Source of the DNA: Roseovarius atlanticus
GTDB taxonomy: Bacteria > Pseudomonadota > Alphaproteobacteria > Rhodobacterales > Rhodobacteraceae
Assembly: GCF_001441615.1 (NCBI RefSeq)
Contig: NZ_LAXJ01000006.1
Location: forward strand, 54,652 to 118,651
Reading direction: 5' to 3'
DNA: 64,000 bases
The translations under genes were made by a program, and so were the position numbers. Below the pieces are notes generated by a model. The model worked only from the letters and a program-made list of their open reading frames with translations, had not been told where the DNA came from and searched no databases. Positions 55,547-64,000 of this stretch are shown here, piece by piece (position 1 is the first letter of the stretch; every line of letters begins with the position of its first letter).

Positions 55547-56152
55547 TTAGTATTCGTTGATCGCCACGCCCCGCCTGCGCAACTCGGCCAAGACTGCGTC
55601 CGCCTCTGGCGCGTGGTTCGAGGTGAAGTACCGGAACTCTTGAAGGTTGGGCAGTTGCAGAAGTGCGTGCCAATTGCGCCATGGGCTGCCGATTAACCCT
55701 AGCTCCAGCACTTCGAGCCTGGGGGCGCGGAGATAGGCGGTCAGGTCGTTGGCGTGGTGCATCGCGGAAAATCCGAACACCCGCAGATTGGGCAGAAGCG
55801 ACAGGTCGGCGACGCTGGCGATGTCGAAGTCCTCGGTCTCGCCGCCCCAGAAAGGGAAGATCCAGCCGTAGATATCCAGGCCGCCGTCGAACCAGAGTTC
55901 CTCGACCGCGGCGAGATGCGCGGAGGTCAGAGGGTACTGGCGGAAGTAGCTGAGGAACGAGCGGTTCAGGGTGTAGCCGTCGCGTTCGTAATCGTATTGG
56001 CCCTTGCTGAGCCGATCCTGAAACGCGGCCTCGTCACCCAGATCGAACGTGCCGTTCGCCATCAGCGCGTCGATCACAGTGAGCTTGAAATTGGGATCTG
56101 CAAAAGGCGCATGGTCCTTTTGCAGATCTGGGACGGGAACCCAATCGCGCAT
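55547..56152 (-). CDS. unrecognised protein with leucine-rich repeats
   Basis: 201 residues. The N-terminal half (DPNFKLTVIDALMANGTFDLG) looks globular. The second half has short leucine-rich segments (LSLLPNLRVFGFSAMHHANDL, APRLEVLELGLIG, LLQLPNLQEFRYFT) like a small LRR fan. I do not recognise a family with confidence. ATG 56152 (MRDWVPV) is chosen; it lies one base before the lpdA stop, so it is coupled to lpdA. An ATG at 56173 is also in frame. Cytoplasmic; no signal or membrane segment. Confidence 0.6.
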   Translation of the reverse strand: MRDWVPVPDLQKDHAPFADPNFKLTVIDALMANGTFDLGDEAAFQDRLSKGQYDYERDGYTLNRSFLSYFRQYPLTSAHLAAVEELWFDGGLDIYGWIFPFWGGETEDFDIASVADLSLLPNLRVFGFSAMHHANDLTAYLRAPRLEVLELGLIGSPWRNWHALLQLPNLQEFRYFTSNHAPEADAVLAELRRRGVAINEY

Positions 56153-56153
56153 G

Positions 56154-57542
56154 TCAGCTGTGGATCGGCCCATCGCCGCAGGCCAGGGCCGCTTCGCGCA
56201 CCGCTTCGGAATAAGTCGGGTGGGCGTGGCAGGTCAGGGCCACGTCCTCGGCCGCCGCGCCGAATTCCATGGCGACGCAGATCTCGTGGATGAGATCGCC
56301 CGCCATGGGTCCGATGATATGCGCGCCCAGGATGCGGTCGGTTTCCTTGTCGGCGAGGATCTTGACGAAGCCGTCTGAGGCGAAGTTCGCCTTGGCCCGG
56401 CCATTGCCCATGAAGGAGAACTTGCCGGCCTTGTAGGCGCGGCCTTCTTCCTTCAACTGCTCCTCGGTCTTGCCGACGGCGGCGACCTCGGGATGGGTGT
56501 AGATCACGCTGGGGATGACGCCGTAATTCACGTGCCCGTGCTGGCCCGCGATGACGGCCGCGGCGGCCATGCCTTCGTCCTCGGCCTTGTGGGCCAGCAT
56601 CGGGCCGGAGATACAGTCGCCGATGGCGTAGACGCCCTTGACGTTGGTCTGCCAGTGGTCGTCGGTCTTGATCTGGCCGCGCTCGGTCATCTCGACGCCC
56701 AAGGACTCCAGCCCCAGCCCATCGGTGAACGGTTTGCGGCCGGTGGCGACCAGCACCACGTCGGCATCCAGTGTTTCCTCGCTGTCGTCCTTGCGCAGCT
56801 TGTAGGTGACCTTGGCCTTGGTCTTCATCGCCTCGACGCCCTGAACGGCGGCGCCCATGATGAATTCCAGCCCCTGTTTCTTCAGCAGCTTCTGAAAGGT
56901 CTTCTGGACCTCGCCATCCATGCCCGGCGTGACATGGTCGAGATATTCCACGACCGTCACTTCGGAACCCAGGCGCGAATAGACCGAACCAAGCTCCAGC
57001 CCGATGACGCCGGCACCGATGACGACCAGTTTCTTGGGCACCTTGGGCAGCTCCAGCGCGCCGGTGGAGGAGACCACGGTTTTCTCGTCGATCTCGACAC
57101 CCGGAAGCGTGCTGACCTCGGAGCCTGTCGCGATAATGATGTTCCTGGCCTCGTGCGTGTCGTCGCCGACCTTCACCTTGCCCGCCTCGGGGATGGAGCC
57201 CCAGCCCTTCAGCCAGTCGATCTTGTTCTTTTTGAACAGGAACTCGATGCCCTTGGTGTTCTGGCCGATGGTCTCGTCCTTGTAGGACAGCATCTGTTTC
57301 CAGTCGACAGACGGGCTTTTGCCCTTGAGGCCCATGGCGGCGAAGTTGTGTTCGGCCTCGTGCAGCATGTGGCTGGCGTGCAGCAGGGCCTTGGAGGGGA
57401 TGCAGCCCACGTTGAGGCAGGTGCCGCCCAGGGTTTCGCGGCCCTCGACGCAGGCGGTTTTCAGGCCCAGCTGGGCGCAGCGGATCGCGGCGACATAGCC
57501 GCCGGGGCCGGAGCCGATTACGATGACGTCATAGGATGCCAT
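56154..57542 (-). CDS. lpdA: dihydrolipoyl dehydrogenase (E3)
   Basis: 462 residues. FAD motif [19 protein letters not shown], redox disulfide [22 protein letters not shown] motif [20 protein letters not shown] and the C-terminal His-Glu dyad [15 protein letters not shown] are all intact. It regenerates oxidised lipoamide for 2-oxoglutarate dehydrogenase (sucA, odhB upstream in the same direction) and possibly other complexes. The start is ATG 57542. Confidence 0.97.
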   Translation of the reverse strand: MASYDVIVIGSGPGGYVAAIRCAQLGLKTACVEGRETLGGTCLNVGCIPSKALLHASHMLHEAEHNFAAMGLKGKSPSVDWKQMLSYKDETIGQNTKGIEFLFKKNKIDWLKGWGSIPEAGKVKVGDDTHEARNIIIATGSEVSTLPGVEIDEKTVVSSTGALELPKVPKKLVVIGAGVIGLELGSVYSRLGSEVTVVEYLDHVTPGMDGEVQKTFQKLLKKQGLEFIMGAAVQGVEAMKTKAKVTYKLRKDDSEETLDADVVLVATGRKPFTDGLGLESLGVEMTERGQIKTDDHWQTNVKGVYAIGDCISGPMLAHKAEDEGMAAAAVIAGQHGHVNYGVIPSVIYTHPEVAAVGKTEEQLKEEGRAYKAGKFSFMGNGRAKANFASDGFVKILADKETDRILGAHIIGPMAGDLIHEICVAMEFGAAAEDVALTCHAHPTYSEAVREAALACGDGPIHS

Positions 57543-57605
57543 TTGATATTCTCCTTCGCGTGTCGGGCGTGTTGGTCCCGAACCTATGCTTTTTGTTGTG
57601 CGGTG

Positions 57606-57989
57606 TCACGATGCGGGCGGGGCGCAGTCCGGCACGGTTTTCAGGATTTCGTGCAAAAGGTCGGTCCATTCCGCGTCGGGGTTGTTTTCCATGAAGCCGA
57701 TGGCGGGAACGAAGGCGTTCTGGAAACCGGGGTGGAAGGTTTCACCGTCCGACCACCAGGGCGTGATGGTGCCGCTGACGAGGGTGAAGTCGATTGTCTC
57801 GCCCGGCAGGTCGACACGGGTGATCTGGAAACAGCCGTCGCCTTCGCCCTCGGGGGCGCCGTCGGTGAAGGTGTTGGTTTTGCTGTCGTAGTCGCGATGC
57901 ATGACGAAGAACGTGCCTTCCTCGATCACGAACTCGGCGGCGGCCGGGTTGGCGACCAGTGCAAGGGCGAGGGATAGGCGGCGGATCAT
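57606..57989 (-). CDS. small exported hypothetical protein
   Basis: 127 residues with a signal peptide (IRRLSLALALVANPAAA) and a small mature domain (FVIEEGTFFVMHRDYDSK, WWSDGETFHPGFQNAFVP, Cys near the C terminus). No family recognised. It starts inside the stop of the MAPEG gene (ATGA), so it is coupled to it. Periplasmic location expected. Confidence 0.65.
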   Translation of the reverse strand: MIRRLSLALALVANPAAAEFVIEEGTFFVMHRDYDSKTNTFTDGAPEGEGDGCFQITRVDLPGETIDFTLVSGTITPWWSDGETFHPGFQNAFVPAIGFMENNPDAEWTDLLHEILKTVPDCAPPAS

Positions 57990-58381
57990 AGCAGGGCGGT
58001 CAGGTACATGAGGGCGGTCGCGGCGAAGCCCACCAGCCAGATCAGCGACCGCCAGGGGCGCAGGCCGAGGTAATAGGCCGGGATATAGGCGATGCGGGCG
58101 ATCAGGTAGGTCCAGGCGCAGGCGGTGGTGACCCCCGTGGATTGGCCGGAGACGGCGATCACCACGCAGGCGATGGTGAAAAGGATCAGCCCTTCGAAAT
58201 GGTTGTCCATCGCACGGCCCAGCCGGGCGGTGCGGTCGGACATCTGGCGCGACGGTTCGCGGTCGCGCGCCGAGGTGGTGTAGCCCGGGCCAAGCTCCAT
58301 GTTGGCCGGCACGGCGTAGAGGGCGAATTGCACCACTTGGAGCAGCGCGGCGAGGGTGAGGACGGTGAGTTCGGGGGTCAT
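57986..58381 (-). CDS. MAPEG family membrane protein
   Basis: 131 residues with four hydrophobic helices. The core DRTARLGRAMDNHFEGLILF followed by YLIARIAYIPAYYLGLRPWRSL is the signature of bacterial MAPEG proteins, relatives of glutathione-dependent microsomal enzymes. Biochemical role unknown. It overlaps the downstream exported protein gene by ATGA. Confidence 0.9.
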   Translation of the reverse strand: MTPELTVLTLAALLQVVQFALYAVPANMELGPGYTTSARDREPSRQMSDRTARLGRAMDNHFEGLILFTIACVVIAVSGQSTGVTTACAWTYLIARIAYIPAYYLGLRPWRSLIWLVGFAATALMYLTALL

Positions 58382-58393
58382 GTGGCGTCACAT

Positions 58394-58414
58394 GTCCCGG
58401 GCCTGACCCGGGAC
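58394..58414. repeat. dispersed hairpin repeat, GTCCCGGG-N5-CCCGGGAC
   Basis: GTCCCGGG (58394-58401) pairs with CCCGGGAC (58407-58414), between the UDG-like and MAPEG genes, followed by CTCC. Same design as 5938, 55498 and 59007. Confidence 0.7.
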
Positions 58415-58449
58415 CTCCTTTTTGCGGGGCGTGCGAGGGGCGGCGGGTG

Positions 58450-58995
58450 TCATGCGTCGGTGATTGCCTCTGCAATGGCCTTGGCCTTGGCGTCGAATGT
58501 GCCGGTCCGGGCCGAGGGGTGGGGCGCCAGGACGTGCGGCACGTTGAAATGTTTGAGGACACGGGCGGCATCGTGGCCGAGCGCGATGGGGCGGCGGCCG
58601 AGGCGCTCAAACTGGCCGATGGCCTCCCAGCTGGCGCGAGCGTGGGCCGGGGGGATGGTGGAGGAGCGCTGCGGCGTCAGCAGGTGAAAGACCGGCGTGA
58701 TGTAGATGTCGGCGCGGGTGAGGTTCAGCAGCGCGAGCACCTTGTCGATCACCCGGTTGAAGGGGTTTGTGGAGAGGTAGCCCTGGTGCTTGAGTTCCGT
58801 GCGGTGGCGGCGTACCGAAGGCGCATCGAGCCAGTCTTTCGACACCAGCATGGGGCCGGTGAGGGAACCGGAGGTCATCTGGATGGGCGAGACATAGTCG
58901 CCGTCGAAGCCTTCCTCGGCCAATGTCGGATAGCCGGACAGGCGGAAGGCGCGGCGCGCGGCGACGGCGCGGGCATATCCGGCGGCTGGGGTCAT
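58450..58995 (-). CDS. possible uracil-DNA glycosylase-like protein
   Basis: 181 residues. The sequence NPFNRVIDKVLALLNLTRADIYITPVFHLLTP and, near the C terminus, GHDAARVLKHFNVPHVLAPHPSARTG recall uracil-DNA glycosylase folds (helix-strand then an HPS motif). The usual first motif (GxxPGxxE) is not clear; GPMLVSKDW stands there. ATG 58995 is chosen; the open frame further up is Arg/Pro/Gly shadow. A distant UDG-superfamily member is plausible, not certain. Confidence 0.5.
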   Translation of the reverse strand: MTPAAGYARAVAARRAFRLSGYPTLAEEGFDGDYVSPIQMTSGSLTGPMLVSKDWLDAPSVRRHRTELKHQGYLSTNPFNRVIDKVLALLNLTRADIYITPVFHLLTPQRSSTIPPAHARASWEAIGQFERLGRRPIALGHDAARVLKHFNVPHVLAPHPSARTGTFDAKAKAIAEAITDA

Positions 58996-59006
58996 CAGTG
59001 GTCCGC

Positions 59007-59027
59007 GTCCCGGGCTTGACCCGGGAC
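59007..59027. repeat. dispersed hairpin repeat, GTCCCGGG-N5-CCCGGGAC
   Basis: GTCCCGGG (59007-59014) pairs with CCCGGGAC (59020-59027), 12 bases before the start of the UDG-like gene as transcribed. It matches copies at 5938 and 58394 almost exactly, including the following CCT. Confidence 0.7.
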
Positions 59028-59080
59028 CTCTGTGTGGGCGAGAGGCCCCGGCTCGGGGGCCGGGGCGGGTCGCTCCTGGC

Positions 59081-59314
59081 TCATGCCGTCTCCAGCATGT
59101 GGGAGGCGGCGGGGCCGTGGCCGAGGCCGGTTTCCTTGTCGACCCAAGCCTTGGCGCGGGCCACGTCGTTGACGCCGAAGAGGACCCAGCGGGTGCCCGT
59201 GCCCTCGCGCCACATCTGAAGCTGGGTGAGACCGGCATTGGCCCGATCCTCGGCGTGGGAGTCGTGGGTGTCCTGGTCGAAGCTGTCGTAGCGGAGGAGG
59301 AGTTGGGTGGTCAT
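59081..59314 (-). CDS. small hypothetical protein
   Basis: 77 residues, soluble, with no recognised domain (begins MTTQLLLRYDSFDQDT, contains RWVLFGVNDVARAKAWVDKE). AAAGGGGA precedes ATG 59314 at good spacing, which supports it being real. It sits between the UDG-like gene and odhB on the same strand. Confidence 0.6.
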   Translation of the reverse strand: MTTQLLLRYDSFDQDTHDSHAEDRANAGLTQLQMWREGTGTRWVLFGVNDVARAKAWVDKETGLGHGPAASHMLETA

Positions 59315-59347
59315 GGAAGTCCCCTTTACGCCTCATGTTTGGGAATG

Positions 59348-59398
59348 GTGGGGTGGAACCCCACCCTACGCGGACTCGTAGGGTGGGTGAAAACCCAC
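59348..59398. repeat. compound inverted repeat, copy 2
   Basis: Two small hairpins, GTGGGGT (59348-59354)/ACCCCAC (59358-59364) and GTGGGT (59383-59388)/ACCCAC (59393-59398), are joined by CCTACG...CGTAGG, so a larger cruciform is also possible. Bases 59377-59398 are the exact reverse complement of 55474-55495. Confidence 0.65.
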
Positions 59399-59406
59399 AC
59401 GGGGCG

Positions 59407-61002
<1,596 letters not shown>

Positions 61003-61008
61003 TACGTC

Positions 61009-63966
61009 TTATCCTTCGATCGTCAGCGCGGCATCAATCAGCGCTTCTTGTTGGGCCTTGTGTTGGCTGGCAAGCCCGGTTGCGGGCGAGGCGGAGGCCT
61101 GACGCCCGGCATAGACCGGACGGGTGTGCTTGGCCTTGATACGTTGGAGCACCCATTCGATATTGGGCTCGATGAAGCTCCAGGCGCCCTGGTTCTTGGG
61201 CTCTTCCTGGCACCAGACCATCTCGGCCTTCTTGAAGCGTTCAAGCTCCTTGACCATCGAGATGGCGGGGAACGGGTAGAACTGTTCGACGCGCAACAGA
61301 TAGACGTCGTCCAGCCCGCGGTTGTCGCGTTCTTCCAGCAGGTCGAAATAGACCTTGCCCGAGCACATGACGACGCGCTTTATCTTGTCGTCCGATTTCA
61401 GCTTGGTCTCTGAATTGCCGTATTGGGCATCGTCCCAGAGCACGCGGTGGAAGCTGCTGCCAGTGGTAAATTCCTCGGCCTTGGAGACGCACATCTTGTG
61501 GCGCAGAAGCGATTTTGGCGTCATCAGGATGAGCGGCTTGCGGTAGGTGCGGTGCAGCTGCCGGCGCAGGATGTGGAAGTAGTTGGCCGGGGTCGAGCAA
61601 TTGGCAACGATCCAGTTGTCCTGTCCGCACATTTGCAGGAAGCGTTCAAGGCGCGCGGACGAGTGCTCGGGGCCCTGGCCTTCGTAGCCGTGGGGCAAAA
61701 GGCAGACGAGGCCCGACATGCGCAGCCATTTCGATTCACCGGAAGAGATGAACTGGTCGAACATGATCTGGGCGCCGTTGGCAAAGTCGCCGAACTGGGC
61801 CTCCCACAGGGTCAGGGCGTTGGGTTCGGACAGGGTGTAGCCATATTCGAAGCCCAGAACGGCGTATTCCGACAGCATCGAGTCGATGACCTCGTACTGC
61901 GCCTGGCCTTCGCGGATGTGGTTGAGCGGGTAGTAGCGCTCTTCGGAGTCCTGGTCGACGAGGCCGGAATGACGCTGGCTGAACGTGCCGCGGGTGCTGT
62001 CCTGACCGGCAAGACGCACGCGGTAGCCTTCGGTCAGGAGCGAGCCGAACGCGATCGCCTCGGCGGTGGCCCAGTCGAAGCCTTCGCCGGTCTCGAACAT
62101 CTTGGCCTTCGTCTCCAACAGGCGCGAGACGGTCTTGTGCAGCGGCGTGCCCTCGGGCGGGGTGGTCAGCGCGCGGCCGATCTCGGCCATGGTCTTTTTC
62201 TTGATGGCGGTTTCGCCGCGCTGGTAATCCTCGTCCTTGCTGTCGAGATGGGACCACTTGCCGTCCAGCCAGTCGGCCTTGTTCGGGCGGTATTCCTTGC
62301 CCGCCTCGAACTCGTCGGCGAGGTAGGACTGGAACGCGGCCTTCATGTCGTCGATCTCGCCCTCGGGGATGAGGCCGTCCTTGACCAGACGCTCGGTGTA
62401 AAGCGTCAGGGTCGTCTTCTGCTTCTTGATCTTGTTGTACATGATCGGGTTGGTGAACATGGGCTCGTCGCCCTCGTTGTGCCCGAAGCGGCGGTAGCAG
62501 ATGATGTCGATGACCACGTCCTTGCGGAACTTCTGACGGAACTCGGTGGCGACCTTGGCGGCGTGCACCACGGCCTCGGGGTCGTCGCCGTTGACGTGGA
62601 AAATCGGCGCCTCGACCATCAGCGCGATATCCGTGGGATAGGGCGAAGAGCGCGAGAAGTGCGGCGCGGTGGTGAACCCGATCTGGTTGTTCACGACAAG
62701 GTGCATGGTGCCGCCGGTCTTGTGGCCCTTGAGCCCCGAGAGGCCGAAGCATTCCGCCACGACGCCTTGGCCCGCAAAGGCCGCGTCGCCATGCAGCAAG
62801 AGCGGCATGACGGCGGTGCGCTCCTTGTCGCCCAGCTGGTCCTGCTTGGCGCGGGATTTGCCCAGGACGACAGGGTTCACCGCCTCGAGGTGCGAGGGGT
62901 TCGCGGTGAGGCTGAGGTGCACGGTGTTGCCGTCGAATTCGCGGTCCGAGGAGGCGCCGAGGTGGTATTTCACGTCGCCCGAGCCGTCCACGTCCTCGGG
63001 TTTGAACGAGCCGCCCTGGAATTCGTTGAAGATGGCGCGATAGGGTTTGCCCATGACGTTGGCGAGCACCGACAGGCGGCCCCGGTGGGGCATCCCGATG
63101 ACGATCTCCTTCAGGCCCAGTTGACCGCCGCGCTTGATGATCTGCTCCATCGCCGGGATCAGCGCCTCGCCCCCGTCAAGGCCGAAGCGCTTGGTGCCCA
63201 TGTACTTGACGTGCAGGTATTTCTCGAAGCCCTCGGCCTCGACCAGCTTGTTCAGGATGGCCTTGCGGCCCTCGCGGGTGAAGGTGATTTCCTTGTCGTA
63301 GCCCTCGATGCGTTCCTTCAGCCAGGCGCTCTCTTCGGGGTCGGAGATGTGCATGTATTGCAGGGCAAAGGTGCCGCAATAGGTGCGCTTGACGATATCC
63401 AGGATCTCGCGGATCGAGGCGACCTGAAGGCCCAGAACGTTGTCGATGAAGATGGGCCGGTCCATGTCGGCCTCGGTGAAGCCGTAGGATTTGGGGTCAA
63501 GCTCGGGCCGGTCGGGGCTTTCGCGCAGGCCCAGCGGGTCGAGATCGGCCGCCAGATGCCCCCGGATGCGGTAGGCGCGGATCAGCATGAGCGCGCGGAC
63601 ACTGTCGAGCACGGCGCGTTTCACGGCGTCGTCCGAGACCTCGATGCCCTTCTCGGCGGCCTTCGACTTGATCTTGTCACCGGCCTTTTGCGCCTCGACC
63701 TCGGTCGGGTATTCGCCGGTCAGCGCGCTGGTCAGGTCATCGGCGGGCTGCGGCGGCCAGTCGCCCCGCGCCCAGCTTGGCCCGGCGGCCTCTTTCTTGA
63801 CGTCCGTGTCCCCGTCGCCCAACTCGCGGAAGAACGCCTGCCACGCCTCGTCGACCGCGTTTGGGTCATTGGCGTATCGCGCGTAAAGCTGTTCGAGATA
63901 CTCGGCGTTGTGCCCCTGCATGAAGCTGGAGGCGTGGAACTGGTCGTTGGGGGATTGGTCGGTCAT
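61009..63966 (-). CDS. sucA: 2-oxoglutarate dehydrogenase E1
   Basis: 985 residues, a complete TPP-dependent E1o. The N-terminal E2-binding segment (SSFMQGHNAEYLEQLYARYA), the LKEIVIGMPHRGRLSVLANV block, HGDAAFAGQGVVAECFGLS, GGTMHLVVNNQIGFTT and HGYEGQGPEHSSARLERFLQ are diagnostic. It decarboxylates 2-oxoglutarate in the TCA cycle. It starts at ATG 63966; the 34 bases beyond are non-coding at the window edge. Confidence 0.97.
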   Translation of the reverse strand: MTDQSPNDQFHASSFMQGHNAEYLEQLYARYANDPNAVDEAWQAFFRELGDGDTDVKKEAAGPSWARGDWPPQPADDLTSALTGEYPTEVEAQKAGDKIKSKAAEKGIEVSDDAVKRAVLDSVRALMLIRAYRIRGHLAADLDPLGLRESPDRPELDPKSYGFTEADMDRPIFIDNVLGLQVASIREILDIVKRTYCGTFALQYMHISDPEESAWLKERIEGYDKEITFTREGRKAILNKLVEAEGFEKYLHVKYMGTKRFGLDGGEALIPAMEQIIKRGGQLGLKEIVIGMPHRGRLSVLANVMGKPYRAIFNEFQGGSFKPEDVDGSGDVKYHLGASSDREFDGNTVHLSLTANPSHLEAVNPVVLGKSRAKQDQLGDKERTAVMPLLLHGDAAFAGQGVVAECFGLSGLKGHKTGGTMHLVVNNQIGFTTAPHFSRSSPYPTDIALMVEAPIFHVNGDDPEAVVHAAKVATEFRQKFRKDVVIDIICYRRFGHNEGDEPMFTNPIMYNKIKKQKTTLTLYTERLVKDGLIPEGEIDDMKAAFQSYLADEFEAGKEYRPNKADWLDGKWSHLDSKDEDYQRGETAIKKKTMAEIGRALTTPPEGTPLHKTVSRLLETKAKMFETGEGFDWATAEAIAFGSLLTEGYRVRLAGQDSTRGTFSQRHSGLVDQDSEERYYPLNHIREGQAQYEVIDSMLSEYAVLGFEYGYTLSEPNALTLWEAQFGDFANGAQIMFDQFISSGESKWLRMSGLVCLLPHGYEGQGPEHSSARLERFLQMCGQDNWIVANCSTPANYFHILRRQLHRTYRKPLILMTPKSLLRHKMCVSKAEEFTTGSSFHRVLWDDAQYGNSETKLKSDDKIKRVVMCSGKVYFDLLEERDNRGLDDVYLLRVEQFYPFPAISMVKELERFKKAEMVWCQEEPKNQGAWSFIEPNIEWVLQRIKAKHTRPVYAGRQASASPATGLASQHKAQQEALIDAALTIEG

Positions 63967-64000
63967 CTCAGGCTCCCTCGTTGGGGTTGACCGTAGGGCG

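Overview
The window looks like a piece of chromosome from a GC-rich alphaproteobacterium of the Rhodobacteraceae (Roseobacter-type) lineage. This is inferred from gene content, not from a database match. The pointers are a bztABCD-type amino-acid ABC operon, an ATP12-type F1 assembly chaperone, an argH-lysA-TIGR02302 cluster, an MJ0042 zinc-ribbon protein divergent from ftsEX, a Hint-domain protein, a non-pyrrolysine MttB homologue, and a 2-oxoglutarate dehydrogenase cluster carrying lpd. I see no rRNA, tRNA, CRISPR array, insertion sequence, prophage or plasmid marker. Coding density is very high, no gene-free stretch exceeds about 260 bases, and many neighbours overlap by ATGA.

Layout. 1-4.1 kb: the end of an NhaP-type antiporter, pnp with a structured leader, and a Hint-domain protein. 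4.2-5.9 kb: divergent Lrp/AsnC regulator and alanine dehydrogenase. 6-10 kb: a probable catabolic locus, tetR-mttB leftward and cupin-FAD oxidoreductase rightward, around two tandem palindromic operators. 10.1-15.3 kb: an orphan RecA/DnaB-like ATPase and a three-gene peptide-type ABC importer with no substrate-binding protein. 15.3-17.7 kb: SLC13/TrkA-C transporter and mscL. 17.8-21.7 kb: hydantoinase A/B pair. 21.9-27.1 kb: glmM, UDP-glucose dehydrogenase, M20 amidohydrolase and glycerate kinase. 27.2-30.1 kb: crcB, rluC-type pseudouridine synthase, HAD phosphatase, ATP12. 30.3-34.7 kb: bztABCD. 34.7-37.8 kb: a tightly coupled leftward operon (fatty acid hydroxylase, Fe-S protein, SixA, HDAC-like deacetylase). 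37.8-42.1 kb: leftward yidC-MOSC-engB-argB. 42.3-45.4 kb: EAL phosphodiesterase, ttcA, TlpA-like thioredoxin. 45.4-51.3 kb: argH, lipoprotein, DUF2834, lysA, TIGR02302. 51.3-55.3 kb: zinc-ribbon protein, ftsE-ftsX-plsC-PPOX. 55.5-64 kb: lpdA, small genes, odhB, sucA, all leftward.

The most unusual signals are: (i) the tetR/mttB/cupin/oxidase locus with its paired operators; (ii) a two-hairpin intergenic element present twice, whose stems differ by compensatory changes; (iii) a dispersed family of GTCCCGGG-N5-CCCGGGAC hairpins, including one in the pnp leader; (iv) a hairpin that can hide the ribosome-binding site of the hydantoinase A gene; (v) an ABC permease with an extra membrane insertion; and (vi) the coupled hydroxylase/Fe-S/SixA/deacetylase operon. 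Most of the remainder is ordinary housekeeping content.
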